A stretch of DNA of 64,000 bases, taken from Gammaproteobacteria bacterium. GTDB lineage: Bacteria; Pseudomonadota; Gammaproteobacteria; Pseudomonadales; Azotimanducaceae. Below the pieces are notes generated by a model, which searched no databases, was not told the origin of the DNA, and saw nothing but the letters and a program-made list of their open reading frames with translations. Numbering within the stretch: the stretch's first letter is position 1; every line of letters starts with the position of its first letter. The translations under genes were made by a program, and so were the position numbers. Shown here piece after piece: positions 33,960-41,964 of this stretch. The stretch spans positions 1-64,000 of the forward strand of contig JAPPHD010000191.1 in the NCBI GenBank assembly GCA_028821125.1, given 5' to 3'.

Positions 33960-34679
33960 TTGACCGAAGCAGACCTGATTCAAGCCCGATTCGATATCGG
34001 CGACGCCGTGACGTTCCGCGAACCAAACGGGACGGACGCGGCCGGCTTCATCGAGAAACTCAATCCCCGTACCGCAACGGTACGGCAAGGCCTGGTTACT
34101 TGGCGGGTGCCGTACGCACTGCTTGCGCTCCCGAACGGCGAGCTCCGCAATGGCCGCGTCGAACGCCTGCGCGAGGTAGCCAGGGAAGCCCGTGACCTCA
34201 TGGACAGGCACGGGCTCACGGACTGGGCATTCCGCTTCAGCGCCGCCCGGCGGACCATCGGCCTGTGCAAGGAGAAGGAGAGGGTCATTCAACTCGGCCG
34301 TCACCATGCCGCGAACGATGCGCCGCTACAGGTTACCGATACCATCCTGCACGAGATCGCCCACGCACTGGCCGGAACGGCCGCACGCCACGGCCCGGCC
34401 TGGCGCAGGATCGCATTGAGCATCGGCGCGACACCCAAGGCGAGCAAGGCGACCGACCCAGCAAGGGACGAGGCGATCAGGAATGGCCTGTATCCGGGCG
34501 CTACCATCGGGTTCCGCACCGGCAACGGCAGCGTGCTCAGGGGCACGGTCGTCAAGCTGAATCGCAAGACGGCGCGAATTACGTGCGGCAAACGAACGCT
34601 GCTTGTGCCCTACGGATGCGTTGTGGAAACGCCGGAGGACGGCGAACGATCGGCAAGGCCGGAGCGCGGGCCGGCGTAA
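33960..34679 (+). CDS. SprT-like zinc metalloprotease-type protein
   Basis: The core has ILHEIAHALAG (H-E-x-x-H) and a downstream His in RHGPAWRRIA, the zinc site of SprT-like domains. WAFRFSAARRTIGLCKEKER before it is the usual substrate strand of the fold. Two similar beta-rich segments flank the core: RFDIGDAVTFREPNGTDAAG before it and GATIGFRTGNGSVLRGTVVK after it, both continuing with K-L-N-x-(R/K)-T-A and ending VPY, which suggests a duplicated SH3/KOW-like domain. The ORF opens at 33810, but its first 50 residues look untranslated; a TTG at 33960 with AGGA upstream gives a cleaner start. Function may be DNA-bound or metal-dependent proteolysis, unproven. Confidence 0.72.
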   Translation: MTEADLIQARFDIGDAVTFREPNGTDAAGFIEKLNPRTATVRQGLVTWRVPYALLALPNGELRNGRVERLREVAREARDLMDRHGLTDWAFRFSAARRTIGLCKEKERVIQLGRHHAANDAPLQVTDTILHEIAHALAGTAARHGPAWRRIALSIGATPKASKATDPARDEAIRNGLYPGATIGFRTGNGSVLRGTVVKLNRKTARITCGKRTLLVPYGCVVETPEDGERSARPERGPA

Positions 34680-34800
34680 CCCCACCGCCCCCGATATACT
34701 CCGCGCCCGAGCCCGACCACAGCGTAAAGCAGCCCCCGTCACGTCCGACTGGACACCCGCCGTTCAAGGCGAAATCAGACAGTATCGATTGCAAAATTTA

Positions 34801-34829
34801 TTGACACGGGCAAAATTACAATATTTGAT
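34801..34829 (+). promoter_or_regulatory. possible sigma-70 promoter before the subtilase
   Basis: A perfect TTGACA at 34801-34806, then 17 bases, then TTTGAT at 34824-34829 (or TATTTG at 34822 with 15 bp spacing). It lies in an AT-rich island about 145 bp upstream of the subtilase start, in a GC-rich neighbourhood. The -10 match is weak. Confidence 0.35.
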
Positions 34830-34970
34830 GTAATGCATTGCAATTAATGAGTCAAAAAAATCGAGCAGCGAATCAGCGCTTTGATCGTCCTGCCAATAGC
34901 AGTATTCGCAATGGGCAGATGGTTTCCGAAGTCCTGGTGATCTGTGTGGAAAAGCCCGCTTGAGGAGCAG

Positions 34971-36188
34971 ATGATGGAACCTGAACCAATCCAGGAATTA
35001 ACTCCCGAACAGTTCGCGGAGTCTCACTCGATACTTGCCCGCCCGACCGCGACGGGTGCGCAGATACTGGTGTTGAGGGAAGGCTTTGACGACACCGCCG
35101 CACTTGTGAACAGCGTATGCGCCGAGTATGGGGAGTACCGGGTCGCATCCGTTGAACCCGGCGCCGAATTGCCCCCGGACATCGGTCCCGTGTACGACGA
35201 GTTGGCCATAGCGGTGATAGACCATCCGGAACCGGGCGTTTCGGTCACCATAGCGGCCACGCTTGCGGCGCTTGACGAGGTCGAGGATCACCTGCCCGAA
35301 TTCTACGCGTTCGCCGACCAGGCAACCGGATACGTGAATGGTGCTGACACCTGGGGCCGCAAGGCAACGGGCGCCTCGACCTCTACTTACACCGGCGCCG
35401 GAATCCGCGTTGCAGTGCTCGACACCGGCATCGACCTGAAACATCCCGAGGTTTCGTCAAAGGTGGTTGCTTCGGCATCGTTCGTACCCGGGGAAGCTGT
35501 ACAGGACCGGCACGGCCACGGCACCCACTGCGCAGGAACGATTGCCGGCGAGCCGGGCATTACCGGCATTCCGGAATATGGCGTGGCGCCAGGTGTCGAC
35601 CTGCTGGTTGCAAAAGTGCTGTCGAACAGCGGTTCCGGCAGGCAGCGTGACATCGTCGACGGGATGCGTTGGGCAGTCAGCGAGGGCGCCAACGTGATTT
35701 CAATGTCACTCGGCCAGCCGGTGCCGGTGGGTGCGCCCCACAACCCCCTCTATGAGCGAATGGCGGCCTATGCGCTGGGCAAAGATTGTCTGGTGGTCGC
35801 GGCGTCCGGCAACGACAGCGCCCGGAGGTTCGGTTACGTGGCTCCGGCACGCGCTCCCGCAGACTCTCCTAGCGCCATGGCGGTAGCGGCGGTCGACCAA
35901 ACACTTACGGTTGCGGATTTTTCCAATGGCGGCATCAACCCCGGCGGCGGTGAACTGGACCTGGCCGCACCAGGCGTGCATGTTCTTTCGATCTGGCCAT
36001 TGCCACGCCGGCATCGATCGATCTCCGGAACAAGCATGGCCTGCCCCCACGTCAGCGGGGTTGCCGCTCTTTCGATGGAGGCAACCGGTGATAGCGGCGC
36101 AGCACTTCGGACGCGGTTGAATTCCAATGTGAGGGCACTCCCGGCACCGGCCAGCGACGTGGGTAACGGGCTGGTGCAAGCGCCATAG
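34971..36188 (+). CDS. subtilisin-like serine protease (S8 family), cytoplasmic type
   Basis: A 405-residue subtilase. The catalytic triad is clear: Asp in VAVLDTGIDLKHPE (about 151), His in RHGHGTHCAG (about 183) and Ser in SGTSMACPHVSG (about 355); the oxyanion Asn lies in VVAASGND. The start is the ATG at 34971 behind GAGGAG. There is no signal peptide: the N-terminal 120 residues (MMEPEPIQELTPEQFAESHS) form an acidic domain not resembling a standard I9 propeptide and ending near HLPEFYAFADQATGYVNG. A separate small gene 100 bp downstream does resemble an I9 propeptide. Likely an intracellular or non-classically exported protease controlled by that partner. Confidence 0.88.
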   Translation: MMEPEPIQELTPEQFAESHSILARPTATGAQILVLREGFDDTAALVNSVCAEYGEYRVASVEPGAELPPDIGPVYDELAIAVIDHPEPGVSVTIAATLAALDEVEDHLPEFYAFADQATGYVNGADTWGRKATGASTSTYTGAGIRVAVLDTGIDLKHPEVSSKVVASASFVPGEAVQDRHGHGTHCAGTIAGEPGITGIPEYGVAPGVDLLVAKVLSNSGSGRQRDIVDGMRWAVSEGANVISMSLGQPVPVGAPHNPLYERMAAYALGKDCLVVAASGNDSARRFGYVAPARAPADSPSAMAVAAVDQTLTVADFSNGGINPGGGELDLAAPGVHVLSIWPLPRRHRSISGTSMACPHVSGVAALSMEATGDSGAALRTRLNSNVRALPAPASDVGNGLVQAP

Positions 36189-36291
36189 AATCGCATCTGT
36201 CGGGCTGTTGACGAGCGGCCGTTCAAGCCGATATCGTCGTAAAATCAGCCAATAGCGGTTGTTCTACCCGATGATGAGGGAGGCAACACAG

Positions 36292-36531
36292 ATGAGCAAA
36301 CGGACATTCGTCGTCCTCGCGGAAGATGATCCGGAGATTTTCGATTCACTTTGCGAACGTATCGAGGATCACGGATTCGAGATTGAGACAACCGTAGAGG
36401 CCGTGGGCATGTTGGTCGGCTCCATGGAGATTGGGCAGGTGGACGAGATCAGACACCTCAGCGGCGTTGCAAGCGTTACCGAGGAAATGACCGCCCACAT
36501 TCCCGCCCCGGATAGCGACGGCCCGTTCTAA
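36292..36531 (+). CDS. stand-alone I9 propeptide-like inhibitor, 79 aa
   Basis: The start is the ATG at 36292 behind GAGGGAGG. MSKRTFVVLAEDDPEIFDSL, then GFEIETTVEAVGMLVGSMEI and VDEIRHLSGVASVTEE, follow the beta-alpha-beta-beta-alpha-beta layout of subtilisin propeptides (Inhibitor_I9): an opening strand, a helix, a hydrophobic G-rich pair of strands, a helix, and the closing gVasVtee strand. Stand-alone I9 proteins act as chaperones and tight inhibitors of subtilases. It lies 103 bp after a subtilase gene on the same strand, so the two are probably partners. The family match is by eye. Confidence 0.6.
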   Translation: MSKRTFVVLAEDDPEIFDSLCERIEDHGFEIETTVEAVGMLVGSMEIGQVDEIRHLSGVASVTEEMTAHIPAPDSDGPF

Positions 36532-36633
36532 CCCGACAGGATGAGACACTCCGGGCACCTGGGAAAACCGCACGGCGGTTCCTTGGGGCGAGCCTGACGG
36601 GCTGCCCGCTTTGCGCTTCAACATTCAACGTTG

Positions 36634-37923
36634 TCATTCCAGTTTGGACGGCCCCTGCCGTTTCAATTCAACACCGAATCCCCGGCCCACGTCGATGGCA
36701 CCATCGCCGAATTTCTTCCTTACAGCATCCATCACGGTTTCGATCATGCGGTCACCCGACCCGGCGTCACCGAACAGATCATCCTGAACGGTTTCTTCCG
36801 CCGCCGCCAGGCGCTGCGCCGCGACGCCGATCAGCCGGAAAGTCCGCCCGTCGGTCTGCCCGGCGAGCAACGGTTCGGCCGCATTGAAAAGGCCCTCCGC
36901 GGATTGGGTCGATCGCCGCAGCCGAACGTTCCGGGTGACGATGCGGAAATCCGCGGTCTTCAGCTTCAGCGCAACGCCCTCCCCCGCCACGCCCGCCTTT
37001 TTCATACGACGCGCCACCGTTTCGCAAAGACGCCACAGGATTGGCCTCAACTCGCTGAAGTTCGACAAGTCGCGGTCAAGGGTTATCTCTGAAGACAGGC
37101 TCTTGGCATCACCCCCGGGTTCGACAGCACGGCCGTCCTCACCGCGGGAACACATCGACAGCCGGCGGCCGATCTTTCCGTAACGGGCAACAAGCTCGGC
37201 TTCGTCGATCTGCGCCAGTTCACCGATGGTCGTGATGCCATCGCGGGCGAGCCGTTCAACCATGGCCTTGCCGACGCCCCACAGCAGACCTACCGGCCTT
37301 TTCGCCAGAAACGAACGGGCCTCGGCCCGGCCGATCACGCTGAAGCCGCGGGGCTTGTCCAGGTCCGAGGCGATCTTGGCAAGGAACTTGTTGTAGCTGA
37401 GCCCGATGGAAACCGTAATGGAAAGTTCGTCCTCGATTCTGCGCGCGAGCCCGGCCAGGGTCTCCGCCGCGCTCGCGCGATGCAGCGACCTCGTGCCGGA
37501 CAGGTCCATGAACGCCTCGTCGATGGAAAGTGGCTCCACCAGAGGCGTCAGATTCAGCATCATCGCGCGAACCTCCCGGCCTACCGCCACATATTTCTTC
37601 ATGTCCGGCTTGATGAGAGTGGCATGGGGGCACGCCCGCAACGCCTGAAACATCGGCATGGCCGAGTGCACGCCATAGGTGCGGGCTATGTAACAGCAGG
37701 CCGCCACAACGCCCCGGTGGCGGCCGCCCACGATTACCGGCACGTCGCGCAGTTCCGGCCGGTCGCGTTTTTCTATCGCGGCGTAGAAGGCGTCGCAGTC
37801 GAGATGGGCGATTTCCAGGTCGTGCAATTCCTCGTGCCGCGCCATACGGCCGGCGCCGCAGGCCGGGCAGGTTTCTGCATCAGGGGGCGGCCGGTGGCCG
37901 CATTCTCGGCACAGGGTTTGCAC
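36634..37923 (-). CDS. dinB: DNA polymerase IV with N-terminal zinc ribbon
   Basis: Error-prone Y-family polymerase used in translesion synthesis. The palm carries the metal-binding HLDCDAFYAAIEKRDRPEL and LSIDEAFMDLSGT; PVIVGGRHRGVVAACCYIAR and VSIGLSYNKFLAKIASDLDK are standard Y-family motifs. A helix-hairpin-helix thumb (LLWGVGKAMVERLARDGITT) and little-finger domain follow. An additional N-terminal zinc ribbon (CRECGHRPPPDAETCPACG) precedes the catalytic core, a form I associate with alphaproteobacterial DinB. The gene is 429 aa, complete, and converges with the I9-like gene. No LexA box was located by eye. Confidence 0.93.
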   Translation of the reverse strand: MQTLCRECGHRPPPDAETCPACGAGRMARHEELHDLEIAHLDCDAFYAAIEKRDRPELRDVPVIVGGRHRGVVAACCYIARTYGVHSAMPMFQALRACPHATLIKPDMKKYVAVGREVRAMMLNLTPLVEPLSIDEAFMDLSGTRSLHRASAAETLAGLARRIEDELSITVSIGLSYNKFLAKIASDLDKPRGFSVIGRAEARSFLAKRPVGLLWGVGKAMVERLARDGITTIGELAQIDEAELVARYGKIGRRLSMCSRGEDGRAVEPGGDAKSLSSEITLDRDLSNFSELRPILWRLCETVARRMKKAGVAGEGVALKLKTADFRIVTRNVRLRRSTQSAEGLFNAAEPLLAGQTDGRTFRLIGVAAQRLAAAEETVQDDLFGDAGSGDRMIETVMDAVRKKFGDGAIDVGRGFGVELKRQGPSKLE

Positions 37924-38039
37924 AACGGAGGCATCATGCCAGATCGGAAGAACCGATACGCTGGTCTCCTCTCCTGCGCACTTCGGGCACGGCGTCGGGG
38001 TAGTGCTTGCCGATTACGTCGGGACGAACTGCCGCCGGC

Positions 38040-39716
38040 TCAGGTTGCGAAGAACGCCAGCACTGCGTCGACCAACTTGTCCCGGTCGCCTTGCGGCAGG
38101 TCGGCGACCTTGCAATTGGGAATACTCAACGCTGCTGCGCGGCGGCTCGCCCGCGACGACGGGCTTCCCAGCAGGATCGGGCACCAGACACCGGGCAGCC
38201 TCTGTTCCACCGGATATTCGAAGTGTGCTGCGAAGATGGCGCTGTAGCGATCCTTGCACTTGAGCAGGTCGAGCGTGCGCTGATGGACGACGTCAGGGCC
38301 GATGTCCGGCTCACGAGACCGAATGATGTTCGGGATTCTTTTCTCGAACCAGGGTGTGTAGAACTCCTGGTCGCGGATGAAATTCCAGGCCTGGATCAGA
38401 TGACCTCCAAATTCGTCAATAACGATCTCGGGTGCAAACCGCTCCAGATAAACCTGCCTGGTCGCGTCATCCAGGTAGATCAGGTTCGGGATCGCCAGAT
38501 GCTTGACCAGATCGGGTTGCCGGAAGGCGAGTTCGACGCCCACGGTTCCGCCTCCCCAATCACCGAAGAAATCGACTTTCGAGTAGCCCAGTTGCCGAAT
38601 CGCCTGGGCCAGGAATTCCGCCTGGCGCTCCACAAGCGGCTCGTCGTTTTCGATCAGGGCTTCGGACTCGCCGTTGCCGGGCAGATCGATTGCGACGACC
38701 GGACGGCGGCCGATGCAGCGCCGCATCAGAGGTTCGCACTGAAAGCTCGAGCCTGTCGATGCGTGCTGGAACACGATCGGCCGCCCGCCCGCATCGGTAT
38801 TGCGGCGTGCGTACAGATACCCGCCATCCACCGGGATCATCTCGGCCCGGATGCGCTCCTTGATCGCGCGGGTCGCTGCGACCGGCGGCGCCCTGTGCCC
38901 CGGATTGTCCCGCAGCAACCGCTCCAACAGGTCTTCGCTGTCCGCGTGGGTTTCGGGCTCGTGCACCTGCACGGACGGCGCTGGAGTGGGCATGCGCGCC
39001 ATGCCCGCATGAAGCATGTCTTCCTTCGAGGTCATCACCACCGCCGGCGCACTGGCCTGTTGCACGGCTTCGCCCGCGTTGAACGCGAAAGCGGCACGAT
39101 AGGGAGCGCGGTAGTGATCGCCCGCCCTGAGGATCTCCATCACGCGCCCGTGCAGATACTCGGGATCCGGCATGTCGCATTCCAGGCGCGAGGCAAGATC
39201 GGTACGAAACCAGGGAAAGAACAGGTACTGGCCACGCATGCGCGACCAGATCCAGGTGAGATGACTGCCGCTCCAGTCCACCGGCAGTTTCGCGAAATAG
39301 TTCGCGAGAATGTCATCGATATCGGCCGGTTCCATGTGCAGGTAACCGTTCGTAATCGTCATGACGACGCGGTCCGGGTGACGCCGCGCCAACTCCAGCG
39401 CGCAAAGGCCGCCGGTGTGATATCCATAGACCGGCGCCCGCTCGATGCCCAACTCGTCGAACAGGGCCACGAGAGCGTCGGCGAAGTCGGCCATTGCCGG
39501 CTCCTCGATCGGCAACGGGTCAGACAGGCCGTTGCCGGGCGTGTCCGGCGCGAACACCGTGTGATTCTTCGCCAGGCGCCGGATCAGCGGCACGTATTCG
39601 GTGGACGAGTTGGGCGATTGATGCAGCAGGAACACCGCAGGGCCATCGCCGGCCCGGCGGTAGTGAACCTGGCGTTGGCCGACGGTAGCGAAGTGGCGTG
39701 AGATCGGGAAGTTCAT
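38040..39716 (-). CDS. tandem alpha/beta-hydrolase fusion with atypical nucleophile elbows
   Basis: Two alpha/beta-hydrolase domains in one 558-residue chain. Domain 1 (about 1-270): HYRRAGDGPAVFLLHQSPNS, FAPDTPGNGLSDP, and the elbow VYGYHTGGLCALELARRHPD, which has His where the Ser nucleophile is expected. Domain 2 (about 290-558): PIVFQHASTGSSFQ, VVAIDLPGNGES, and the elbow FFGDWGGGTVGVELAFRQPD, closer to the Asp elbow (x-D-W-G-G) of epoxide hydrolases and dehalogenases. Neither domain has a classical G-x-S-x-G. The gene sits between dinB and a CoA-transferase, same strand as the latter (120 bp apart), so it may process an ester or acyl compound in that pathway. Confidence 0.8.
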   Translation of the reverse strand: MNFPISRHFATVGQRQVHYRRAGDGPAVFLLHQSPNSSTEYVPLIRRLAKNHTVFAPDTPGNGLSDPLPIEEPAMADFADALVALFDELGIERAPVYGYHTGGLCALELARRHPDRVVMTITNGYLHMEPADIDDILANYFAKLPVDWSGSHLTWIWSRMRGQYLFFPWFRTDLASRLECDMPDPEYLHGRVMEILRAGDHYRAPYRAAFAFNAGEAVQQASAPAVVMTSKEDMLHAGMARMPTPAPSVQVHEPETHADSEDLLERLLRDNPGHRAPPVAATRAIKERIRAEMIPVDGGYLYARRNTDAGGRPIVFQHASTGSSFQCEPLMRRCIGRRPVVAIDLPGNGESEALIENDEPLVERQAEFLAQAIRQLGYSKVDFFGDWGGGTVGVELAFRQPDLVKHLAIPNLIYLDDATRQVYLERFAPEIVIDEFGGHLIQAWNFIRDQEFYTPWFEKRIPNIIRSREPDIGPDVVHQRTLDLLKCKDRYSAIFAAHFEYPVEQRLPGVWCPILLGSPSSRASRRAAALSIPNCKVADLPQGDRDKLVDAVLAFFAT

Positions 39717-39836
39717 CGATGGCCGATTCGCGTTACACGATGTTCATGGTAACGGTCAGAGCAGATCCGATGCTTCCCGATCCGGAACCGCTGGAAATCC
39801 GCGAAGGACCCCGATTGGCCGACAAGCGGTGACTGG

Positions 39837-41045
39837 TCAGATGATGCCCGCATCGCGCAGGGCGCTCACCTTCTCCTCGCTGTAGTTCAGCAACCCGCGA
39901 TAGACGTCCTCGTTGTGCTCGCCCAGCTCGGCGCCGCACCAGCGCACCGAGCCGGGCGTGGAGGAGAGCTTCGGGCAGACATTCTGCATGGCCAGCTCCC
40001 CGAAGCTTGGATGTGCGACCTTGATGATCGCTTCGCGCGCCTTGAAGTGGGCGTCTTGGAGCATGTCCGGCGCCGTGTAGATTTTTCCATTCGGTACCCC
40101 GTGCCGGTTGAGCAGCTCGCCGAGTGCATCCGATGAGAGCGTGGCCGTCCAGCCCCCGATCAGGTCGTCAAGCTCCGTCTGGTGTCTGCCCCTGGAGTTG
40201 TGATCCATGTAGCGTGTATCCGCTGCAAGTTCGGGGCGTTCCATGGCCTCGGCCAGGCGAGCGAAGACGGTATCCTGGTTGGCGGCGATGAGATGCTCGC
40301 CGTCGCTGGTGGGATAGACGTTGGAAGGCGCGACATTGGGCAGAATCGCCCCCGTCCGCTCGCGGATGAAACCCGTTTGATCGAACTCCGTAATCAGCGA
40401 TTCCATGACGTTGAGTACGGCTTCATAGAGGGCGGAGTCAACCACCTGTCCCCGGCCCGTCGATTGCCGTGCATGCAACGCGCACAGTGCGCCCACGCAG
40501 GAGAAACTCGCGGTGAGCGTGTCGCCGATGCTGATGCCCATGCGGCTCGGCGGCCGGTCCGGGCTGCCGACGACGTAACGCAGCCCGCCCATGGCTTCGC
40601 CGATCGCTCCGTAGCCGGCCCGGTACGCATACGGGCCGGTCTGGCCAAAACCCGTTGCCCTTATGAGAATCAGGCCGGGATTGACTTCCTTCAGCACCTC
40701 GTAGCCGAGGTTCCATTTCTCCAGCGTTCCGGGGCGGAAGTTCTCGATGAGGAAGTCGGATTGTGCAACCAGGTCCTTGATGATCTCCTGGCCCGCCGTC
40801 TCACGCGCATTGACGGTTATGCATTTCTTGTTGCGCGCCACCACCGGCCACCAGAGCGACTCACCGCCCGATTTCTCGCGCCCCCACTCGCGCATCGGGT
40901 CGCCGCGTCCGGGCTGTTCGATCTTGATAACCTCGGCGCCGAAGTCGCCGAGAAGCTGGCCGCAGAAAGGGCCCGCGATCAACTGACCCATCTCGAGGGC
41001 GCGCAACCCGTCGAGCGGGCCGGTATTGTCGGGTGGAGGCGCCAT
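39837..41045 (-). CDS. class III CoA-transferase (CaiB/BaiF family)
   Basis: A 402-residue CoA-transferase. Family blocks: GPLDGLRALEMGQLIAGPFC, GDFGAEVIKIEQPGRGDPMR, SDFLIENFRPGTLEKWNLGY, GFGQTGPYAYRAGYGAIGEA, and RGQVVDSALYEAVLNVMES around the region of the catalytic acid. PNVAPSNVYPTSDGEHLIAA is typical. It is probably the main target of the divergent-looking GntR gene upstream (same strand, 76 bp): a TTGTATACAA palindrome lies between them at 41088. With the tandem hydrolase downstream it may form a small catabolic operon. The acyl substrate is unknown. Confidence 0.87.
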   Translation of the reverse strand: MAPPPDNTGPLDGLRALEMGQLIAGPFCGQLLGDFGAEVIKIEQPGRGDPMREWGREKSGGESLWWPVVARNKKCITVNARETAGQEIIKDLVAQSDFLIENFRPGTLEKWNLGYEVLKEVNPGLILIRATGFGQTGPYAYRAGYGAIGEAMGGLRYVVGSPDRPPSRMGISIGDTLTASFSCVGALCALHARQSTGRGQVVDSALYEAVLNVMESLITEFDQTGFIRERTGAILPNVAPSNVYPTSDGEHLIAANQDTVFARLAEAMERPELAADTRYMDHNSRGRHQTELDDLIGGWTATLSSDALGELLNRHGVPNGKIYTAPDMLQDAHFKAREAIIKVAHPSFGELAMQNVCPKLSSTPGSVRWCGAELGEHNEDVYRGLLNYSEEKVSALRDAGII

Positions 41046-41087
41046 AGTCCTGATCCTGCTCCTGAGCAGCGTGTTTCGGGATTCCGA

Positions 41088-41097
41088 TTGTATACAA
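41088..41097. promoter_or_regulatory. putative GntR operator, copy 1
   Basis: A perfect palindrome, TTGTATACAA, 43 bp upstream of the CoA-transferase start and just downstream of the GntR stop codon. The identical palindrome occurs upstream of the GntR gene itself (41784). FCD-type GntR regulators bind short palindromes of this kind (T-x-G-T ... A-C-x-A). Confidence 0.6.
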
Positions 41098-41121
41098 CTA
41101 GCGGTTTGGTAGGGACAGGGG

Positions 41122-41754
41122 CTAGAAGCGTTCGCGACAGATTCGATGTGCGGCGCGCAGGTGCGATGCCATGACGTTGCGTGCCCACTCCGGATCCCTC
41201 GCGCGGCAAGCCGCGACGAGTTCCTCGTGATGGCGATTGCTTCGCTTCAGGTCCTCATCGGCGTAATGCTTGAGTGTCTGCACCATTATCGGCGTGTAGA
41301 GCAGCGCGGGCACCAGGATGAGCAGCCTTTCGCTCTGTGCCGCGTCCAGCAACGTACGGTGAAAGCGATTGTTTGCCTCGAGGACGGCATCGTAGTCCAT
41401 GGGCGCCTGCAAGCTCCGGTCGATGTCGCTCACACATTGTTCGAGGCAGGCGATCTGTTCTTCGTCAATGCGTACCGCGGCCCGCTCTGCCGCATACCCC
41501 TCGAGAAGCACACGCAGGTTGAATATGTCGTCCACGGCGTCTGCGGACCAGTTGGCGACGTAGGCGCCCCGGTTGGGCAGGAACGTCACCATGTGCTCCG
41601 ACTCGAGCCGGCGCAGCGCTTCGCGGACCGGCGTGCGGCTTACCCCCGTCACTTCGGCGATCTTTTGCTCCGGGAGGTGATCGCCCGAGGCGAAACGCCC
41701 GGTCAGGATTTCGTCCCGGATGAGTTCATAGGCTCTCTCGTTAGCATTGCTCAT
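41122..41754 (-). CDS. GntR-family transcriptional regulator (FCD type)
   Basis: A 210-residue regulator. The winged helix reads FASGDHLPEQKIAEVTGVSR, then TPVREALRRLESEHMVTFLP; NRGAYVANWS is the wing. The C-terminal all-helical FCD domain (NLRVLLEGYAAERAAVRIDE and on, NNRFHRTLLDAAQSERLL, RHHEELVAACRARD) has the Asp/His positions that bind metal and a carboxylate ligand. Two identical TTGTATACAA palindromes, one 30 bp upstream of its own start and one before the CoA-transferase gene, suggest autoregulation plus control of that gene. The inducer is likely the organic acid or acyl-CoA handled by the locus. Confidence 0.9.
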   Translation of the reverse strand: MSNANERAYELIRDEILTGRFASGDHLPEQKIAEVTGVSRTPVREALRRLESEHMVTFLPNRGAYVANWSADAVDDIFNLRVLLEGYAAERAAVRIDEEQIACLEQCVSDIDRSLQAPMDYDAVLEANNRFHRTLLDAAQSERLLILVPALLYTPIMVQTLKHYADEDLKRSNRHHEELVAACRARDPEWARNVMASHLRAAHRICRERF

Positions 41755-41783
41755 GAGCTTTTTCGCCTGTTACAAGCCCGCTG

Positions 41784-41793
41784 TTGTATACAA
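41784..41793. promoter_or_regulatory. putative GntR operator, copy 2
   Basis: TTGTATACAA, identical to the site at 41088, located 30 bp upstream of the GntR start codon. It probably mediates autorepression. Confidence 0.6.
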
Positions 41794-41964
41794 ACCTGCC
41801 GAATCCCTGGCCGGGTCGGATGGAACATCCAAAGTTACTCCGAGATGGTAAAACAAATTGTTTCATCATTGCGGCACTCAAACTTTCAGCCGCGGATGCC
41901 GGGAAGGGTGCACCGCTACTTCCACCGCCACGTCGGGCGCGGGGTCGGAAGCAACGCTTGCCGA

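Noticed and set aside
38007-39701. 564-codon plus-strand ORF
   Set aside because: Antisense of the tandem alpha/beta hydrolase, which has clear motifs on the minus strand.
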